Notes: generated by a model not told the origin, from the letters alone. 64,000 nt of DNA from Spirosoma endbachense (GCF_010233585.1 NZ_CP045997.1:628489-692488); one strand, 5' to 3'; positions 27,240 to 36,818 are shown, numbered from the stretch's first letter. A program made the numbers and translations.

Positions 27240-28414
27240 TGCGGCAAAAAATAAGCAACGGCACGATTTTGACACCCTATCGAACGATCCGGAATGGAAC
27301 GGTGGTCATTGATGGAAGTCAGATTCTGGGTATCCATGACGGGCCGGTCGATGTGCCCGACGCGGTCGAGATCGATGCACAAAACCAGTTTGTGTCACCC
27401 GGTTTTATCGACATTCATGTACACGGTGGAGGTGGCTTTGATTTCATGGACGGCACCGAAGAAGCCTTCCTCAAAATCGCAGAACTTCACGCCCGATACG
27501 GCACAACGGCGCTGGTTCCGACCACGCTGACGGCTGAGCGCGATGATTTATTACAAACGCTGGATGTCTACGAGCGGGCAAACCGGAGCAATACCCGTGG
27601 AGCCACCTTTCTGGGCATTCACCTGGAGGGGCCATATTTTGCACTCAGCCAGCGGGGTGCTCAGGACCCGCGTTACATCCGGAATCCCGACCCGGACGAA
27701 TACGAACAGATTCTCAATCACTCATCTTCTATCGTTCGCTGGAGTGCGGCTCCTGAATTGGATGGCGCTATTCCTTTTGGGCAACGACTGCGCCAGAAAG
27801 GCATTATTGCCGCAATAGCGCATACGGATGCGCTCTACGATGATGTCGTAATTGCCTGCGAAAACGGTTATTCGCTGGTAACCCATCTGTATTCAGCGAT
27901 GTCGGGGGTTACGCGCCGGAATGCGTTTCGCTACGCGGGTGTGATCGAAAGTGCTTTTTTGCTCGATCTCGACGTCGAAATCATTGGGGATGGCATTCAC
28001 CTGCCGCCCCCTTTGCTTAAGCTCGTCTATAAAATTAAAGGCGCAGACCGAACCGCTCTGATTACCGATGCGATGCGGGCAGCCGGTATGCCCGAAGGCG
28101 AAAGCACCTTAGGCTCGCTTAAAAATGGCTTAAAGGTGATTGTGGAAGATGGCGTTGCCAAACTCCCCGACCGAACGTCGTTTGCAGGCAGCGTGGCAAC
28201 GACCAGTCAACTCGTCCGGAATATGGTAAAACTGGCCGATGTATCGTTAACGGAAGCGGTTCGCATGGCCAGCACGACACCCGCCCGAATTATGGGCATC
28301 GATCATAAAAAGGGATCGCTCGCCAAAGGCAAAGACGCCGATATTGTTCTTTTTGATGAGAATTTCACCATTGGCCTGACAATGATTCAGGGGAAAATTG
28401 TGTACGAGAAATAG
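27239..28414 (+). CDS. nagA: NagA, N-acetylglucosamine-6-phosphate deacetylase
   Basis: The start is the ATG at 27239, overlapping the transporter stop by one base (391 aa). Amidohydrolase motifs are visible: FIDIHVHGGGGFDFMDG (metal HxH), FLGIHLEGPYF (metal Glu), AIAHTDALYDD, LVTHLYSAMSG and ALITDAMRAAG (catalytic Asp). The enzyme removes acetate from GlcNAc-6-phosphate in the cytoplasm. It feeds the NagB-type deaminase encoded 80 bases downstream. Confidence 0.94.
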   Translation: MRQKISNGTILTPYRTIRNGTVVIDGSQILGIHDGPVDVPDAVEIDAQNQFVSPGFIDIHVHGGGGFDFMDGTEEAFLKIAELHARYGTTALVPTTLTAERDDLLQTLDVYERANRSNTRGATFLGIHLEGPYFALSQRGAQDPRYIRNPDPDEYEQILNHSSSIVRWSAAPELDGAIPFGQRLRQKGIIAAIAHTDALYDDVVIACENGYSLVTHLYSAMSGVTRRNAFRYAGVIESAFLLDLDVEIIGDGIHLPPPLLKLVYKIKGADRTALITDAMRAAGMPEGESTLGSLKNGLKVIVEDGVAKLPDRTSFAGSVATTSQLVRNMVKLADVSLTEAVRMASTTPARIMGIDHKKGSLAKGKDADIVLFDENFTIGLTMIQGKIVYEK

Positions 28415-28494
28415 CTTTCGGCCTGCGATCAATCGGCTTACCAATACCGATTCCATGCAGACCGGCTACATATTGACTATTAATAATTGTTTTG

Positions 28495-29292
28495 ATGAAC
28501 GAATTCAACGTAGACCAGCTCAAGGTTAATCTGTTTGACAATCGCCGGAGCCTGGGCGAAAATGCGGCCAGCCTGGCCGCAGCCAGAATCATAGCATTGC
28601 TGCAGGAGCAACCGGTTATCAATATTGTATTTGCAGCAGCGCCTTCGCAAAATGAATTTCTGGAGGCTCTGGCAAAGCAGCCCAATATCGCGTGGGAACG
28701 TATCAATGCATTCCACATGGACGAGTACATTGGCCTGCCCGACAACGCACCGCAACGGTTTGGGAATTACCTTAAAAATCAGCTATTCGATAAAGTACAC
28801 TTGCGGGCTATTTATTATATCGATGGCAACAACGACCCCGACGAAGAGTGCAAACGATACGCTGCGTTGCTGACTGACTACCCTACTGACATTGTCTGCC
28901 TGGGTATTGGCGAAAACTGTCATATTGCCTTCAATGACCCACATGTTGCTGATTTTGAAGACCCTGTGCTCATCAAAAAAGTAGGACTGGACCTGACAAG
29001 CCGCTGGCAACAAGTCCACGATGGTTGTTTCCCTGCGCTTGACGACGTGCCGGAATACGCCCTGACCCTAACCATTCCGGCGCTGTTTAAAGCCCCTGCC
29101 TTATTTTGTATGGTGCCAGCTGCTCATAAAGCAGAAGCCATTCATCATACACTGGTCGATGCCATTTCAGAACAGTATCCTTCGACTATATTACGACGGC
29201 ATTCCAACGCTATGCTGTTTATTGATCAGGACAGCGCCGGTAAATTGACGCTCGATACGGATGCGACCAGTACGGAATCTGCTGTATTGTGA
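28495..29292 (+). CDS. nagB: NagB-type glucosamine-6-phosphate deaminase
   Basis: The start is the ATG at 28495 (MNEFNVDQLK, 265 aa). The sugar-phosphate isomerase motifs are VFAAAPSQNEFLEALAK, FHMDEYIGL (with the catalytic Asp) and CLGIGENCHIAFNDP. In most NagB proteins the last motif reads GENGHIAF; the Cys in place of Gly is a variant. The enzyme turns glucosamine-6-phosphate into fructose-6-phosphate and ammonia. It completes the GlcNAc route with nagA and the transporter. Confidence 0.9.
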   Translation: MNEFNVDQLKVNLFDNRRSLGENAASLAAARIIALLQEQPVINIVFAAAPSQNEFLEALAKQPNIAWERINAFHMDEYIGLPDNAPQRFGNYLKNQLFDKVHLRAIYYIDGNNDPDEECKRYAALLTDYPTDIVCLGIGENCHIAFNDPHVADFEDPVLIKKVGLDLTSRWQQVHDGCFPALDDVPEYALTLTIPALFKAPALFCMVPAAHKAEAIHHTLVDAISEQYPSTILRRHSNAMLFIDQDSAGKLTLDTDATSTESAVL

Positions 29293-29330
29293 TCGCTTTG
29301 GCCGGGCGAACAATAAGAATTTTCCGCAGG

Positions 29331-30410
29331 TTATTTTTTGTGTTTTCTTAGCCAATCATTCACTACGCCCGTTACCGTAAAGCGGACATCCTTGAACCGT
29401 TCGGGGGGCGTGGTGTCCAGGGCTTGTTTCAGGCCAAGTACGTTTGGATAAAAATCGACACCCTGATTCTGAAACTGATCGTCAATAGCAGTCAGTAGCC
29501 GCTCTATTCCATACGAATCAAAGCTCCAGTGTTGTAGATTGTTGCTGTCTTTAATGTCGGCCTTTATAGAAGCTGATAGCCACAAAATACTCTGGTTCAG
29601 CGGTTTGACAAACAGTTCCGGGTGATCCACCCGATTGCTATCCAGGAAATAATACACTTCCCGATAGGATCGTTTATCGCTCAACAGCGCCAGTAGTTCA
29701 GCTTCCCAGGCCGGATGTGCTTTGATTTTCGCAAGGGCTGCATTTCGGGTATCTTCGGGCTGATAACGAGTTGAATAGTTCAAAAGGCTGAAGATCGGAT
29801 CTTCGGGCTTCTGGCTCGCGATGAACGTTAAGCCCTCTTTGTGCCACCGGTCTTCCTGCTCGATTCGGCTGGCCATTTCGATCCTGGCAAGCTTTGCAGA
29901 ATCGCGTAAATAACCGAGCAATAACCCTCCGCTAAACAGTGCGCCTATGCCCCATCCAACCCAAAATGAAATTTTAAACACAGTAGGTGAAACGGCAGAT
30001 TGCCATCCTGAATTCAGCGAGAAAAAACATACAACCAGCCAAAACAAAGGTATAAAGATCTGACCATGCCGCACAGAGATCCAATGCAAAAACTGGGGAT
30101 ACACGGTGTCATTGTGCCATTCCCATTTGAAAAGCGCGCAAAAGAAAGTAGTTAAGGCCATAAACAGCCAGGCCAGGAGTACAAGAATAGTGCGTTTGCC
30201 GCCCCCGCCCAAAACCCAATCAAATCCGCCGGTTGAGTTAATAATAATCGTCAGAATCAGGCTGCATATGGAAAAGCCTATTCCCAGAAAGAACAGGGCC
30301 AGGCCGTAACCCATTGCATTATCGCCAGAAAGTGAAGGTTTCGATGCGGTAAGCATGGACAAGCCTATGTAGAAAAAGAAGGTAATGAAAATAAAAATGT
30401 ATCCAAACAT
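29331..30410 (-). CDS. uncharacterised multi-pass membrane protein with helical cytosolic domain
   Basis: The start is the ATG at 30410 (MFGYIFIFITFFFYIGL), which gives 359 aa. Five hydrophobic segments lie in the first ~180 residues (about 2-20, 35-58, 75-95, 115-135 and 145-170). A ~180-residue soluble domain rich in charged helices follows (RIEMASRIEQEDRWHKEG, LAKIKAHPAWEAELLALL). I do not recognise the family. The HEAT-like arrangement of short helices suggests protein binding. It is convergent with nagB, and its 3' end is 38 bases from that gene. Confidence 0.7.
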   Translation of the reverse strand: MFGYIFIFITFFFYIGLSMLTASKPSLSGDNAMGYGLALFFLGIGFSICSLILTIIINSTGGFDWVLGGGGKRTILVLLAWLFMALTTFFCALFKWEWHNDTVYPQFLHWISVRHGQIFIPLFWLVVCFFSLNSGWQSAVSPTVFKISFWVGWGIGALFSGGLLLGYLRDSAKLARIEMASRIEQEDRWHKEGLTFIASQKPEDPIFSLLNYSTRYQPEDTRNAALAKIKAHPAWEAELLALLSDKRSYREVYYFLDSNRVDHPELFVKPLNQSILWLSASIKADIKDSNNLQHWSFDSYGIERLLTAIDDQFQNQGVDFYPNVLGLKQALDTTPPERFKDVRFTVTGVVNDWLRKHKK

Positions 30411-31063
30411 CTGTGTATCGTTTCTAAAGGTATTGACCGTTTTCGGGCTGTGAGGAAGCAATCGTACGCAAAAGTGAACTGAGAACCGCAGGACAATAAA
30501 CTATTTATTATTGAAGCGTATGACTGGGTCGATGAATGGCTTATAGATTTGTTTGAATCGTTATTCCTCCATACTGGTGAAGAATGGTTCAAATTGGCCC
30601 CTGAAATGATGTAGAGTCAGGTTCAGAATACGATCGATAAGCTGAGTATACTGTACCAAAATTAAACTACTTATAAATCCGTGAATCAGTCCATTAATCA
30701 GTTGATGCGATAGATGCTTCTGCGATGTGGTGTCAGTTTTTAAGAAACCGACACCGCTAGGTTTTTTAAAACATCGTCGTTCTATGCCGGATGTTAGTTG
30801 AGAAATTGCTGAAGTCAACTTCAAGAACCTGCCCTCACGCCAATACTAGCAAAACGGGATTAATTCGGGTAGCAACCCATCAACAGGATGGCGTTAATCA
30901 TCGACCAGTAAACCATACCGACAGTAGCATTTGTCGCTTTAATTCCTGAGAAACACATTCGCATAACAATCTCTCCGCTGGACGGTTATTTTATTGATCC
31001 TGCCGTATACCAATAACTCCCTAAATCTGGTCAATCAAAAAACGGGACTTTCCCAAGAGCTGC
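30411..31063. other. 653-base region without a convincing gene
   Basis: Short frames exist on the minus strand here (for example 30561-30824), but they show no recognisable motif and one runs through the palindrome at 30729. The right part (31000-31063) should hold the promoter of the molybdenum oxidoreductase operon. No Bacteroidota -7/-33 pair could be assigned with confidence. Confidence 0.5.
30729..30755. repeat. 27-base imperfect palindrome (REP-like)
   Basis: The sequence GGTGTC ... GACACC is symmetrical over 27 bases with few mismatches and a TTTTTAAGAAA centre. It is isolated in an otherwise empty region and is not followed by a T-run, so it is a candidate interspersed repeat rather than a terminator. 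Confidence 0.45.
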
Positions 31064-31849
31064 ATGCAGGAAGGCAACGAAACTCCTCAACTGACTGAGG
31101 ACGAAAAGAAGCTGTTTGAAGATCTGATGCCAGAGGATCTTAACGAAATTCTGGATACTGGCGTGAACAGACGCCACTTTTTAAAACTGTTGACACTGGC
31201 AGGCGGGGGCATACTGGTGGCACAATCAGCCGCGGCAGAGCAGGTCTTAACCCGATCGCTCAGCCTTCCGTTCGACAATCCCGCACCGGCAACCATAGAA
31301 AATGGGGTTACCGTATCGTTCAAGGTCAATGGTGCTGCCCGAAAACTACTGGTCGATTCCAGAATGACGCTACTGGATACCCTACGCGAGAGGCTGGAAC
31401 TGACAGGTTCAAAAAAAGGCTGTGATCACGGACAATGTGGAGCCTGCACCGTAATGGTGGACGGTCGGCGCGTCCTGTCCTGTCTGACTCTGGCGGCAAC
31501 CTGCGAAGGAAAAAGCGTTAAAACGATTGAAGGATTGGCGCAAGGCAATGAACTGCATCCCATGCAGGCTGCTTTTCTTAAACACGACGGGTTCCAGTGT
31601 GGCTTCTGTACGCCCGGCCAGATCTGTTCGGCAGTGGCCCTGATGGACGAAGCTAAAAATGGAGATGCAAGTTATGTAACCGACAATGTCCGCCAAAAAT
31701 CCGGACCAGTCCAGTTGTCGAACGAGGAGATCCGGGAGCGGATGTCGGGGAATCTGTGCCGCTGTGGTGCTTATCCAAACATTGTAGCTGCCATTCAGGA
31801 AGTACACAGCGGAAAACCCGTAGAACAGACCTGGCAGTTTGTCGGCTAA
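31064..31849 (+). CDS. paoA: aldehyde oxidoreductase [2Fe-2S] subunit (PaoA-like)
   Basis: This 261-aa protein has a ~40-residue acidic N-terminal extension, then the twin-arginine segment VNRRHFLKLLTLAGGGILV, then a plant-type ferredoxin domain. The first cluster is bound by GCDHGQCGACTVMVDG and a later Cys. The second uses CGFCTPGQICSA and NLCRCGAY. This is the small subunit of the xanthine-oxidase family of the periplasmic PaoABC type, passing electrons from the FAD subunit. The Tat signal should carry the assembled complex across the membrane. Gaps to the next two genes are 20-21 bases. Confidence 0.9.
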   Translation: MQEGNETPQLTEDEKKLFEDLMPEDLNEILDTGVNRRHFLKLLTLAGGGILVAQSAAAEQVLTRSLSLPFDNPAPATIENGVTVSFKVNGAARKLLVDSRMTLLDTLRERLELTGSKKGCDHGQCGACTVMVDGRRVLSCLTLAATCEGKSVKTIEGLAQGNELHPMQAAFLKHDGFQCGFCTPGQICSAVALMDEAKNGDASYVTDNVRQKSGPVQLSNEEIRERMSGNLCRCGAYPNIVAAIQEVHSGKPVEQTWQFVG

Positions 31850-31869
31850 CCCATTCTAACCAGCACCTC

Positions 31870-32877
31870 ATGAGACCATTTAACTATACCAACGCCAAAG
31901 ACTTCGCATCGGCCGTAAAACTATTGACGGCTAACCCCAGCGCAAAGTTTCTGGCCGGTGGCACCAATCTGCTGGACCTGATGAAGGAGGATGTGGAACG
32001 ACCCGATCAGCTGATCGATATTACCCGTCTGCCACTCACCCAGATCAGGACCATTTCAACCGGAGCAAATCAGGGCGGCATGTCGATCGGCGGACTTGGC
32101 AAGAATACAGACACAGCCAATCATCCGTTGATTCGCCAGAACTATCCGCTTCTAAGCCAGGCTATTCTGGCTGGTGCATCCGGTCAGATTCGGAATATGG
32201 CGACTAATGGCGGCAACCTGATGCAACGAACCCGCTGTCCTTATTTTTATGATGTGGCCATGCCCTGCAACAAACGCGAGCCGGGAACGGGCTGTGGGGC
32301 GCTGGAAGGCATTAACCGAATGCATGCAATCTTTGGCTGGTCGGATAAATGCGTCGCCGTCTATCCATCCGATATGGCTGTCGCGCTGGCCGCCCTGGAT
32401 GCTGTCGTAGTTGTCAGCAATAGAGCCGGTCAGGAGCGCAGAATTCCGTTAGCCGATTTTCATCGGCTGCCGGGTGATTCGCCGGAAAAAGAGACGAACC
32501 TGAATCACGGCGAATTGATCACGTCCATTGAGCTGCCCAAAAACAAGTTTGCCGAACAATCCTATTACCTGAAAGTTCGCGACCGCGCATCGTATGCGTT
32601 TGCGCTGATCTCGGTGGCTGCCGCTCTTGAAATGGACGGTAATCGAATAATTCGGTCCAGTCTGGCCATGGGCGGTGTGGCGCACAAACCCTGGCGGGCA
32701 TTGAAAGCAGAACAGTTGCTCGCCGGAAAAGAAGCGACCGAAGCGAATTTCAGGGCAGCGGCCGCAGCAGAAATGTCGGATGCCAGGCCGTTAGCACACA
32801 ATAAATTCAAAGTTGAACTGGGTAGTCGGAGCATTGCGCTCGCGCTTCAACTGGCCAGAAGTGGGAACAAGTCCTGA
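31870..32877 (+). CDS. paoB: aldehyde oxidoreductase FAD subunit (PaoB-like)
   Basis: The start is the ATG at 31870 (MRPFNYTNAKDFASAV, 335 aa). The FAD-binding PCMH-type motif AKFLAGGTNLLDLMKE binds the diphosphate, and ATNGGNLMQRTRCPYFYD carries the isoalloxazine contact. Extra cysteines in RTRCPYFYD, CNKREPGTGC and nearby match the additional [4Fe-4S] cluster described for PaoB. The CO-dehydrogenase-type C-terminal domain follows (~230-335). It sits between the PaoA- and PaoC-like genes in one operon. Confidence 0.9.
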   Translation: MRPFNYTNAKDFASAVKLLTANPSAKFLAGGTNLLDLMKEDVERPDQLIDITRLPLTQIRTISTGANQGGMSIGGLGKNTDTANHPLIRQNYPLLSQAILAGASGQIRNMATNGGNLMQRTRCPYFYDVAMPCNKREPGTGCGALEGINRMHAIFGWSDKCVAVYPSDMAVALAALDAVVVVSNRAGQERRIPLADFHRLPGDSPEKETNLNHGELITSIELPKNKFAEQSYYLKVRDRASYAFALISVAAALEMDGNRIIRSSLAMGGVAHKPWRALKAEQLLAGKEATEANFRAAAAAEMSDARPLAHNKFKVELGSRSIALALQLARSGNKS

Positions 32878-32898
32878 TGTGTATACGCTCCTAATGCC

Positions 32899-35019
32899 AT
32901 GCAAGAAAAAAATAAGCTAACCGGAACACCTGTCAGCCGTATCGACGGAATCTTGAAGGTGACTGGCAAAGCGGATTATTCCACAGATCACCCGGTTAAG
33001 AATGTCGCTTATGCGGTTCTGTTCAAAAGCACGATTGCGGCAGGAACGATCATAGACATCGACACCTCCGCTGCTGAGAAATCACCGGGTGTTCTGGCGG
33101 TGATCACCCACAAAAATGCGCCTAAACTCAATGTAAAAGGGGGCCTCCGCGGGGGTGCATTGCTGCAAAGTCCCGTAATCGAATTTAACGGCCTGCACAT
33201 AGGTCTGGTCGTTGCCGAAACGTTTGAACAGGCTCGATATGCCTCCCGTCTGATCAAGGTAGACTATGAAAAGGCAACGGCTAAGGTTGATTTTAGCAAG
33301 CTGGCGAACCAGGCAGTACCCCCAAAAGACCCTGCTGAAGAAAAGCGGGGTGACGCGAAAGCAGCACTTAGTACAGCCGCCTACACGATTGAAGAAGTGT
33401 ATGCAACGCCGATCGAGCACCATCACCCACTGGAACCCCATGCCACCATTGCCGAATGGAATGGAGACCACGTGACACTTTATAATAGCTCTCAAATCGT
33501 AAACGGGGCGCAAAACGCAGCGGCAGCAACACTTAATCTTAAGCCGGAAAACGTCAGGATCGTCTCCCCCTATATCGGCGGTGGTTTTGGCTCCAAAGGC
33601 GGTCAGTGGGCCAATCTGGTACTGGCAGCTGTGGCGGCTAAAGCGGTGAACCGCCCCGTAAAACTGGCACTGACCCGCCAGCAAATGGTCAATTCGGTCG
33701 GGCTTCGGCAACGAAATTTTCAGAAAGTTAGTCTGGCGGCTACTAAAGACGGGAAACTGATCGCATTGGCCCATGAAATTACGACCCATTCGGCGATTCA
33801 AACTGAATTTGTAGAACCTTGTGGCGATTGCTCGAAGATCATGTACGATGTACCTAACGCACTGATTAGCTACCGGGTTGTGCCGATGCACATGATCCTG
33901 CCAACCTATACCCGTGGCCCAGGGAAATCGACGGGTAGCTTTGCCCTCGAATCGGCCATGGACGAGCTGGCCTACAAGCTAAAGATGGACCCCATTGAAT
34001 TTCGGATAAAGAACGAGCCTACGCGTGATCCGTCCAATGGCAAACCCTGGTCTTCGCGGAAGACGGTTCAGTGTTTACAGGAAGGTGCCAAAGCGTTCGG
34101 CTGGGAAAAGCGTAAGCCAGAGCCCCGCCAGAATCAGCAGGGCAATTACCTGATCGGCTATGGCGTTGCCTGTGGCACCTATCCGGCCCATCAACGCCCA
34201 AGTTCGGCCCTGGTGAAGCTGAAGCGGGAAGGCAGCGACGTTCGGGCGACCATTGAACTCGCGGCTGCGGATCTTGGAACGGGCACCTACACCATTCTGG
34301 CCCAAACAGCAGCCGATGCACTAGGCATGCCCCTGTCCAAAATAAGCGTTAAAATTGGCGATTCGGATCTGCCTCCGGCTGCCGGTTCGGTGGGGTCGGT
34401 CGGTGCAACCAGTTACGCCAATTCGGTCAATGATGCCTGCCAAAAACTAATGGATGAACTGGTGGCAAAATCGGGAAAGCAGTATTTTGTCCGGCCAAGT
34501 GCTACCCAGTTAATGATTTCGGAAAATATTAGTGCTTATCAGACCCGAGTGGATTCCAAAGCGATGGAAGGCGCGGAAGCTTACTCTTCCCATAGCTTCA
34601 ATGCGAATTTTGCCGAGGTCCGGGTGAATATGTCTACCGGTATGGTTCGGGTTTCCCGTTTCCTGGCCGTAACGGGAGCAGGCAAAATTCTGAACCCAAA
34701 AACTGCCCGTTCGCAAATCATCGGTGGTAACGTCTGGGGTATTGGCATGGCGCTGACAGAAGAATCAGTGATCGACCCGCGCTGGGGAAACTTTGTTACC
34801 CGCTCCTTTGCGGATTATCACGTTCCATCCAATCTGGATATTGGCAGCATGGAGGCCATTTTTATCCGGGAAGAAGATACCCTCGCCAATAAGTTAGGGG
34901 TAAAAGGAATTGGAGAAGTCGGTATTGTTGGCGTGGCGGCTGCCGTTGCCAACGCCGTTTTTAATGCCACCGGCAAACGCGTCCGTGAATTGCCCATAAC
35001 CCCAGACAAACTGTTGTAA
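32899..35019 (+). CDS. paoC: aldehyde oxidoreductase molybdenum-cofactor subunit (PaoC-like)
   Basis: This 706-aa catalytic subunit belongs to the xanthine-oxidase family. The cofactor-contact motif is YIGGGFGSKGGQWANL, with EHHHPLEPHAT in the first domain. The catalytic glutamate lies in KGIGEVGIVGVAAAVANAV near residue 670. No signal peptide is present, as expected if it is co-exported by the Tat signal on the small subunit. The complex probably oxidises a broad range of aldehydes in the periplasm. No XdhC-type chaperone gene follows directly. Confidence 0.92.
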   Translation: MQEKNKLTGTPVSRIDGILKVTGKADYSTDHPVKNVAYAVLFKSTIAAGTIIDIDTSAAEKSPGVLAVITHKNAPKLNVKGGLRGGALLQSPVIEFNGLHIGLVVAETFEQARYASRLIKVDYEKATAKVDFSKLANQAVPPKDPAEEKRGDAKAALSTAAYTIEEVYATPIEHHHPLEPHATIAEWNGDHVTLYNSSQIVNGAQNAAAATLNLKPENVRIVSPYIGGGFGSKGGQWANLVLAAVAAKAVNRPVKLALTRQQMVNSVGLRQRNFQKVSLAATKDGKLIALAHEITTHSAIQTEFVEPCGDCSKIMYDVPNALISYRVVPMHMILPTYTRGPGKSTGSFALESAMDELAYKLKMDPIEFRIKNEPTRDPSNGKPWSSRKTVQCLQEGAKAFGWEKRKPEPRQNQQGNYLIGYGVACGTYPAHQRPSSALVKLKREGSDVRATIELAAADLGTGTYTILAQTAADALGMPLSKISVKIGDSDLPPAAGSVGSVGATSYANSVNDACQKLMDELVAKSGKQYFVRPSATQLMISENISAYQTRVDSKAMEGAEAYSSHSFNANFAEVRVNMSTGMVRVSRFLAVTGAGKILNPKTARSQIIGGNVWGIGMALTEESVIDPRWGNFVTRSFADYHVPSNLDIGSMEAIFIREEDTLANKLGVKGIGEVGIVGVAAAVANAVFNATGKRVRELPITPDKLL

Positions 35020-35438
35020 TCATAGTGGTCTTTCCAGAATATGCCTTCCATTATTCGTGTAATCCGATAGTTAACATGGTTTTTTTACCTGCTATTTAAA
35101 TTAGGTATTTCGCACATAGGCCAGAGCCGTGCCACAGTTTTGAGCTGTGGCACGGCTCTGGCCTATGTGCGAAATACCAGTACTATTACTTTTCCCATGC
35201 TTTCCTTTTAGCGTCACATAAACGGTGGGTTCCATCGAGTCTGTAATATGCTCAGCGAATATGTCCCGACTACCCCACAATCACCAATCTAGCTGGCAGG
35301 TTCAATTATTTTTAGCGGGAAAACCCATTAGGAATGTATATAAACTTGACTTTCTCCTTCTATAACGTGGAGACTCAGGAAAACACACTCTGATAGTGAA
35401 CTCAATAGTCTGTCAGCAACCCTTAATTCAGCTTAAAA
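35020..35438. other. 419-base intergenic region
   Basis: Apart from the long hairpin at 35104-35178, I see no gene here. The last ~100 bases before 35439 should contain the promoter of the Gfo/Idh gene. Confidence 0.5.
35104..35178. repeat. 34-bp perfect inverted repeat, 7-base loop
   Basis: The left arm 35104-35137 (starting GGTATTTCGCACATAGGCC) and right arm 35145-35178 are exact complements around TTTTGAG. The stem is GC-rich near the tip (AGAGCCGTGCCACAG). It is far longer than a normal terminator stem and lacks a T-run. Part of the tip (GTGGCACGGCTC) also occurs at 6471-6482, which hints at a dispersed repeat. Confidence 0.8.
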
Positions 35439-36758
35439 ATGCAAGAGGAACAGTCAATTAATCGGCGGGATTTCATCGCAAAAACAGCTACGGCAGTGGC
35501 TGGTTTCATGATTGTCCCCCGTTTTGTTCTGGGCGGGAAACGACCCGACGGCTCAAAATACATAGCGCCCAGCGACGTCATTTCACTAGGTTTTATCGGC
35601 ACAGGCAAGCAGGGACGAGGCCTGACATCGTCATTTCTCAGTACGAACGAAGCCCGGATCGTGGCCATTAGCGAGGTATATAAAGCCAAAGCTCAATTGA
35701 CTCTTGATCGAATAAAAGCGCATTACGAAAAAAATACACAACTCGGCGCTTATTCCGATATTCCCGTTCATACTGATTTCCGGGAACTCCTGGCCCGCAA
35801 AGATGTTGACGCTGTTGTGATTGCCGCGCCCGATCATTGGCACGCGGCTATGGCCGTTCGTGCCGCCGAGGCCGGTAAAGATATTTACTGTGAAAAACCA
35901 CTGGCACTCACCGTGAAAGAAGGACGGGCCATGGTAAATGCCGCCCGCAAATACAACCGTGTGTTTCAGACTGGAAGTATGCAGCGGTCGTGGCCTGAAT
36001 TCCGGCAAACGGCCGAACTGGTTCGGAATGGTTATATCGGGGAGGTCAAGAGCATTAAAGTTAACGTTGGTCCACCTCCTACCCCTTACAATCTGTCCGC
36101 AGAGCCGATTCCTGATGGATTGGACTGGAGCAAATGGCTAGGTCCTAATGCGCCGGTGCCTTTTAATTCGGAACTAGCACCACCAACCTCCAAAGACGTA
36201 TTTCCCAACTGGCGCAACTACAAAGAGTTTGGCGGTGGCATGGTAACCGACTGGGGTGCGCACATGTTCGATATTGTGCAATGGGCTCTGGATATGGACA
36301 ACAGCGGTCCGGTCGAAGTCATTGCTCCCGACGGCAAAGAGCATCCTTTTCTGACGTATCACTACGATAATGGGATTGTGATGACCCATGAAAAATGGGA
36401 TTGGAGCAATGCAATTCTCTTTACTGGAACAGAGGGTGAACTACGGGTGCAACGCCGGAAACTGGAAACGACACCGACCTCACTGGCCACGAAGGTTATT
36501 GGCGAGACCGAAAAACACGTGTATCATAGCGACAATCATTACAAAGACTTCTTGGACGCCATGCGGAAGCGCAGCAAGCCCATTTGTGATGTGGAAATAG
36601 GTCATCGCACGGCATCGGTCTGTACTATTGGCAATATTGCTTACCAGTTAAAACGGCCCCTGCAATGGAATCCGAAGAAGGAGACGTTTAAAAACGATGC
36701 AGAAGCCAATGCGTTACTCGGTCGTCCGATGCTCAATGAATGGGCGATCAAGATTTAA
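35439..36758 (+). CDS. Tat-exported Gfo/Idh/MocA-family oxidoreductase
   Basis: The 439-aa protein begins with a twin-arginine signal (INRRDFIAKTATAVAGFMIV). The nucleotide-binding domain starts SLGFIGTGKQGRG, followed by VVIAAPDHWHAAMA and the catalytic motif IYCEKPLALTVKEG. The C-terminal domain carries GGGMVTDWGAHMFDI with the conserved Asp/His. It is related to the protein at 24431 but clearly divergent. Its role is probably oxidation of a sugar or cyclitol in the periplasm. It stands alone and ends in tandem hairpins. Confidence 0.88.
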   Translation: MQEEQSINRRDFIAKTATAVAGFMIVPRFVLGGKRPDGSKYIAPSDVISLGFIGTGKQGRGLTSSFLSTNEARIVAISEVYKAKAQLTLDRIKAHYEKNTQLGAYSDIPVHTDFRELLARKDVDAVVIAAPDHWHAAMAVRAAEAGKDIYCEKPLALTVKEGRAMVNAARKYNRVFQTGSMQRSWPEFRQTAELVRNGYIGEVKSIKVNVGPPPTPYNLSAEPIPDGLDWSKWLGPNAPVPFNSELAPPTSKDVFPNWRNYKEFGGGMVTDWGAHMFDIVQWALDMDNSGPVEVIAPDGKEHPFLTYHYDNGIVMTHEKWDWSNAILFTGTEGELRVQRRKLETTPTSLATKVIGETEKHVYHSDNHYKDFLDAMRKRSKPICDVEIGHRTASVCTIGNIAYQLKRPLQWNPKKETFKNDAEANALLGRPMLNEWAIKI

Positions 36759-36768
36759 AAGAGCAATT

Positions 36769-36818
36769 TTCGTGATGCCAACGCAAGTCGGGATTTTGGT
36801 TTGCGTTAGCATCACGAA
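36769..36818 (+). terminator. terminator-like hairpin after the Gfo/Idh gene
   Basis: The arms 36769-36786 (TTCGTGATGCCAACGCAA) and 36801-36818 pair over 18 bp with one mismatch and a 14-base loop. It begins 10 bases after the stop of the plus-strand gene. Confidence 0.65.

Noticed and set aside
30561..30824. 87-aa minus-strand frame in the region before the aldehyde oxidoreductase operon
   Set aside because: No recognisable motif, and it runs through a palindrome; composition does not look clearly coding. Kept only as part of the intergenic region.
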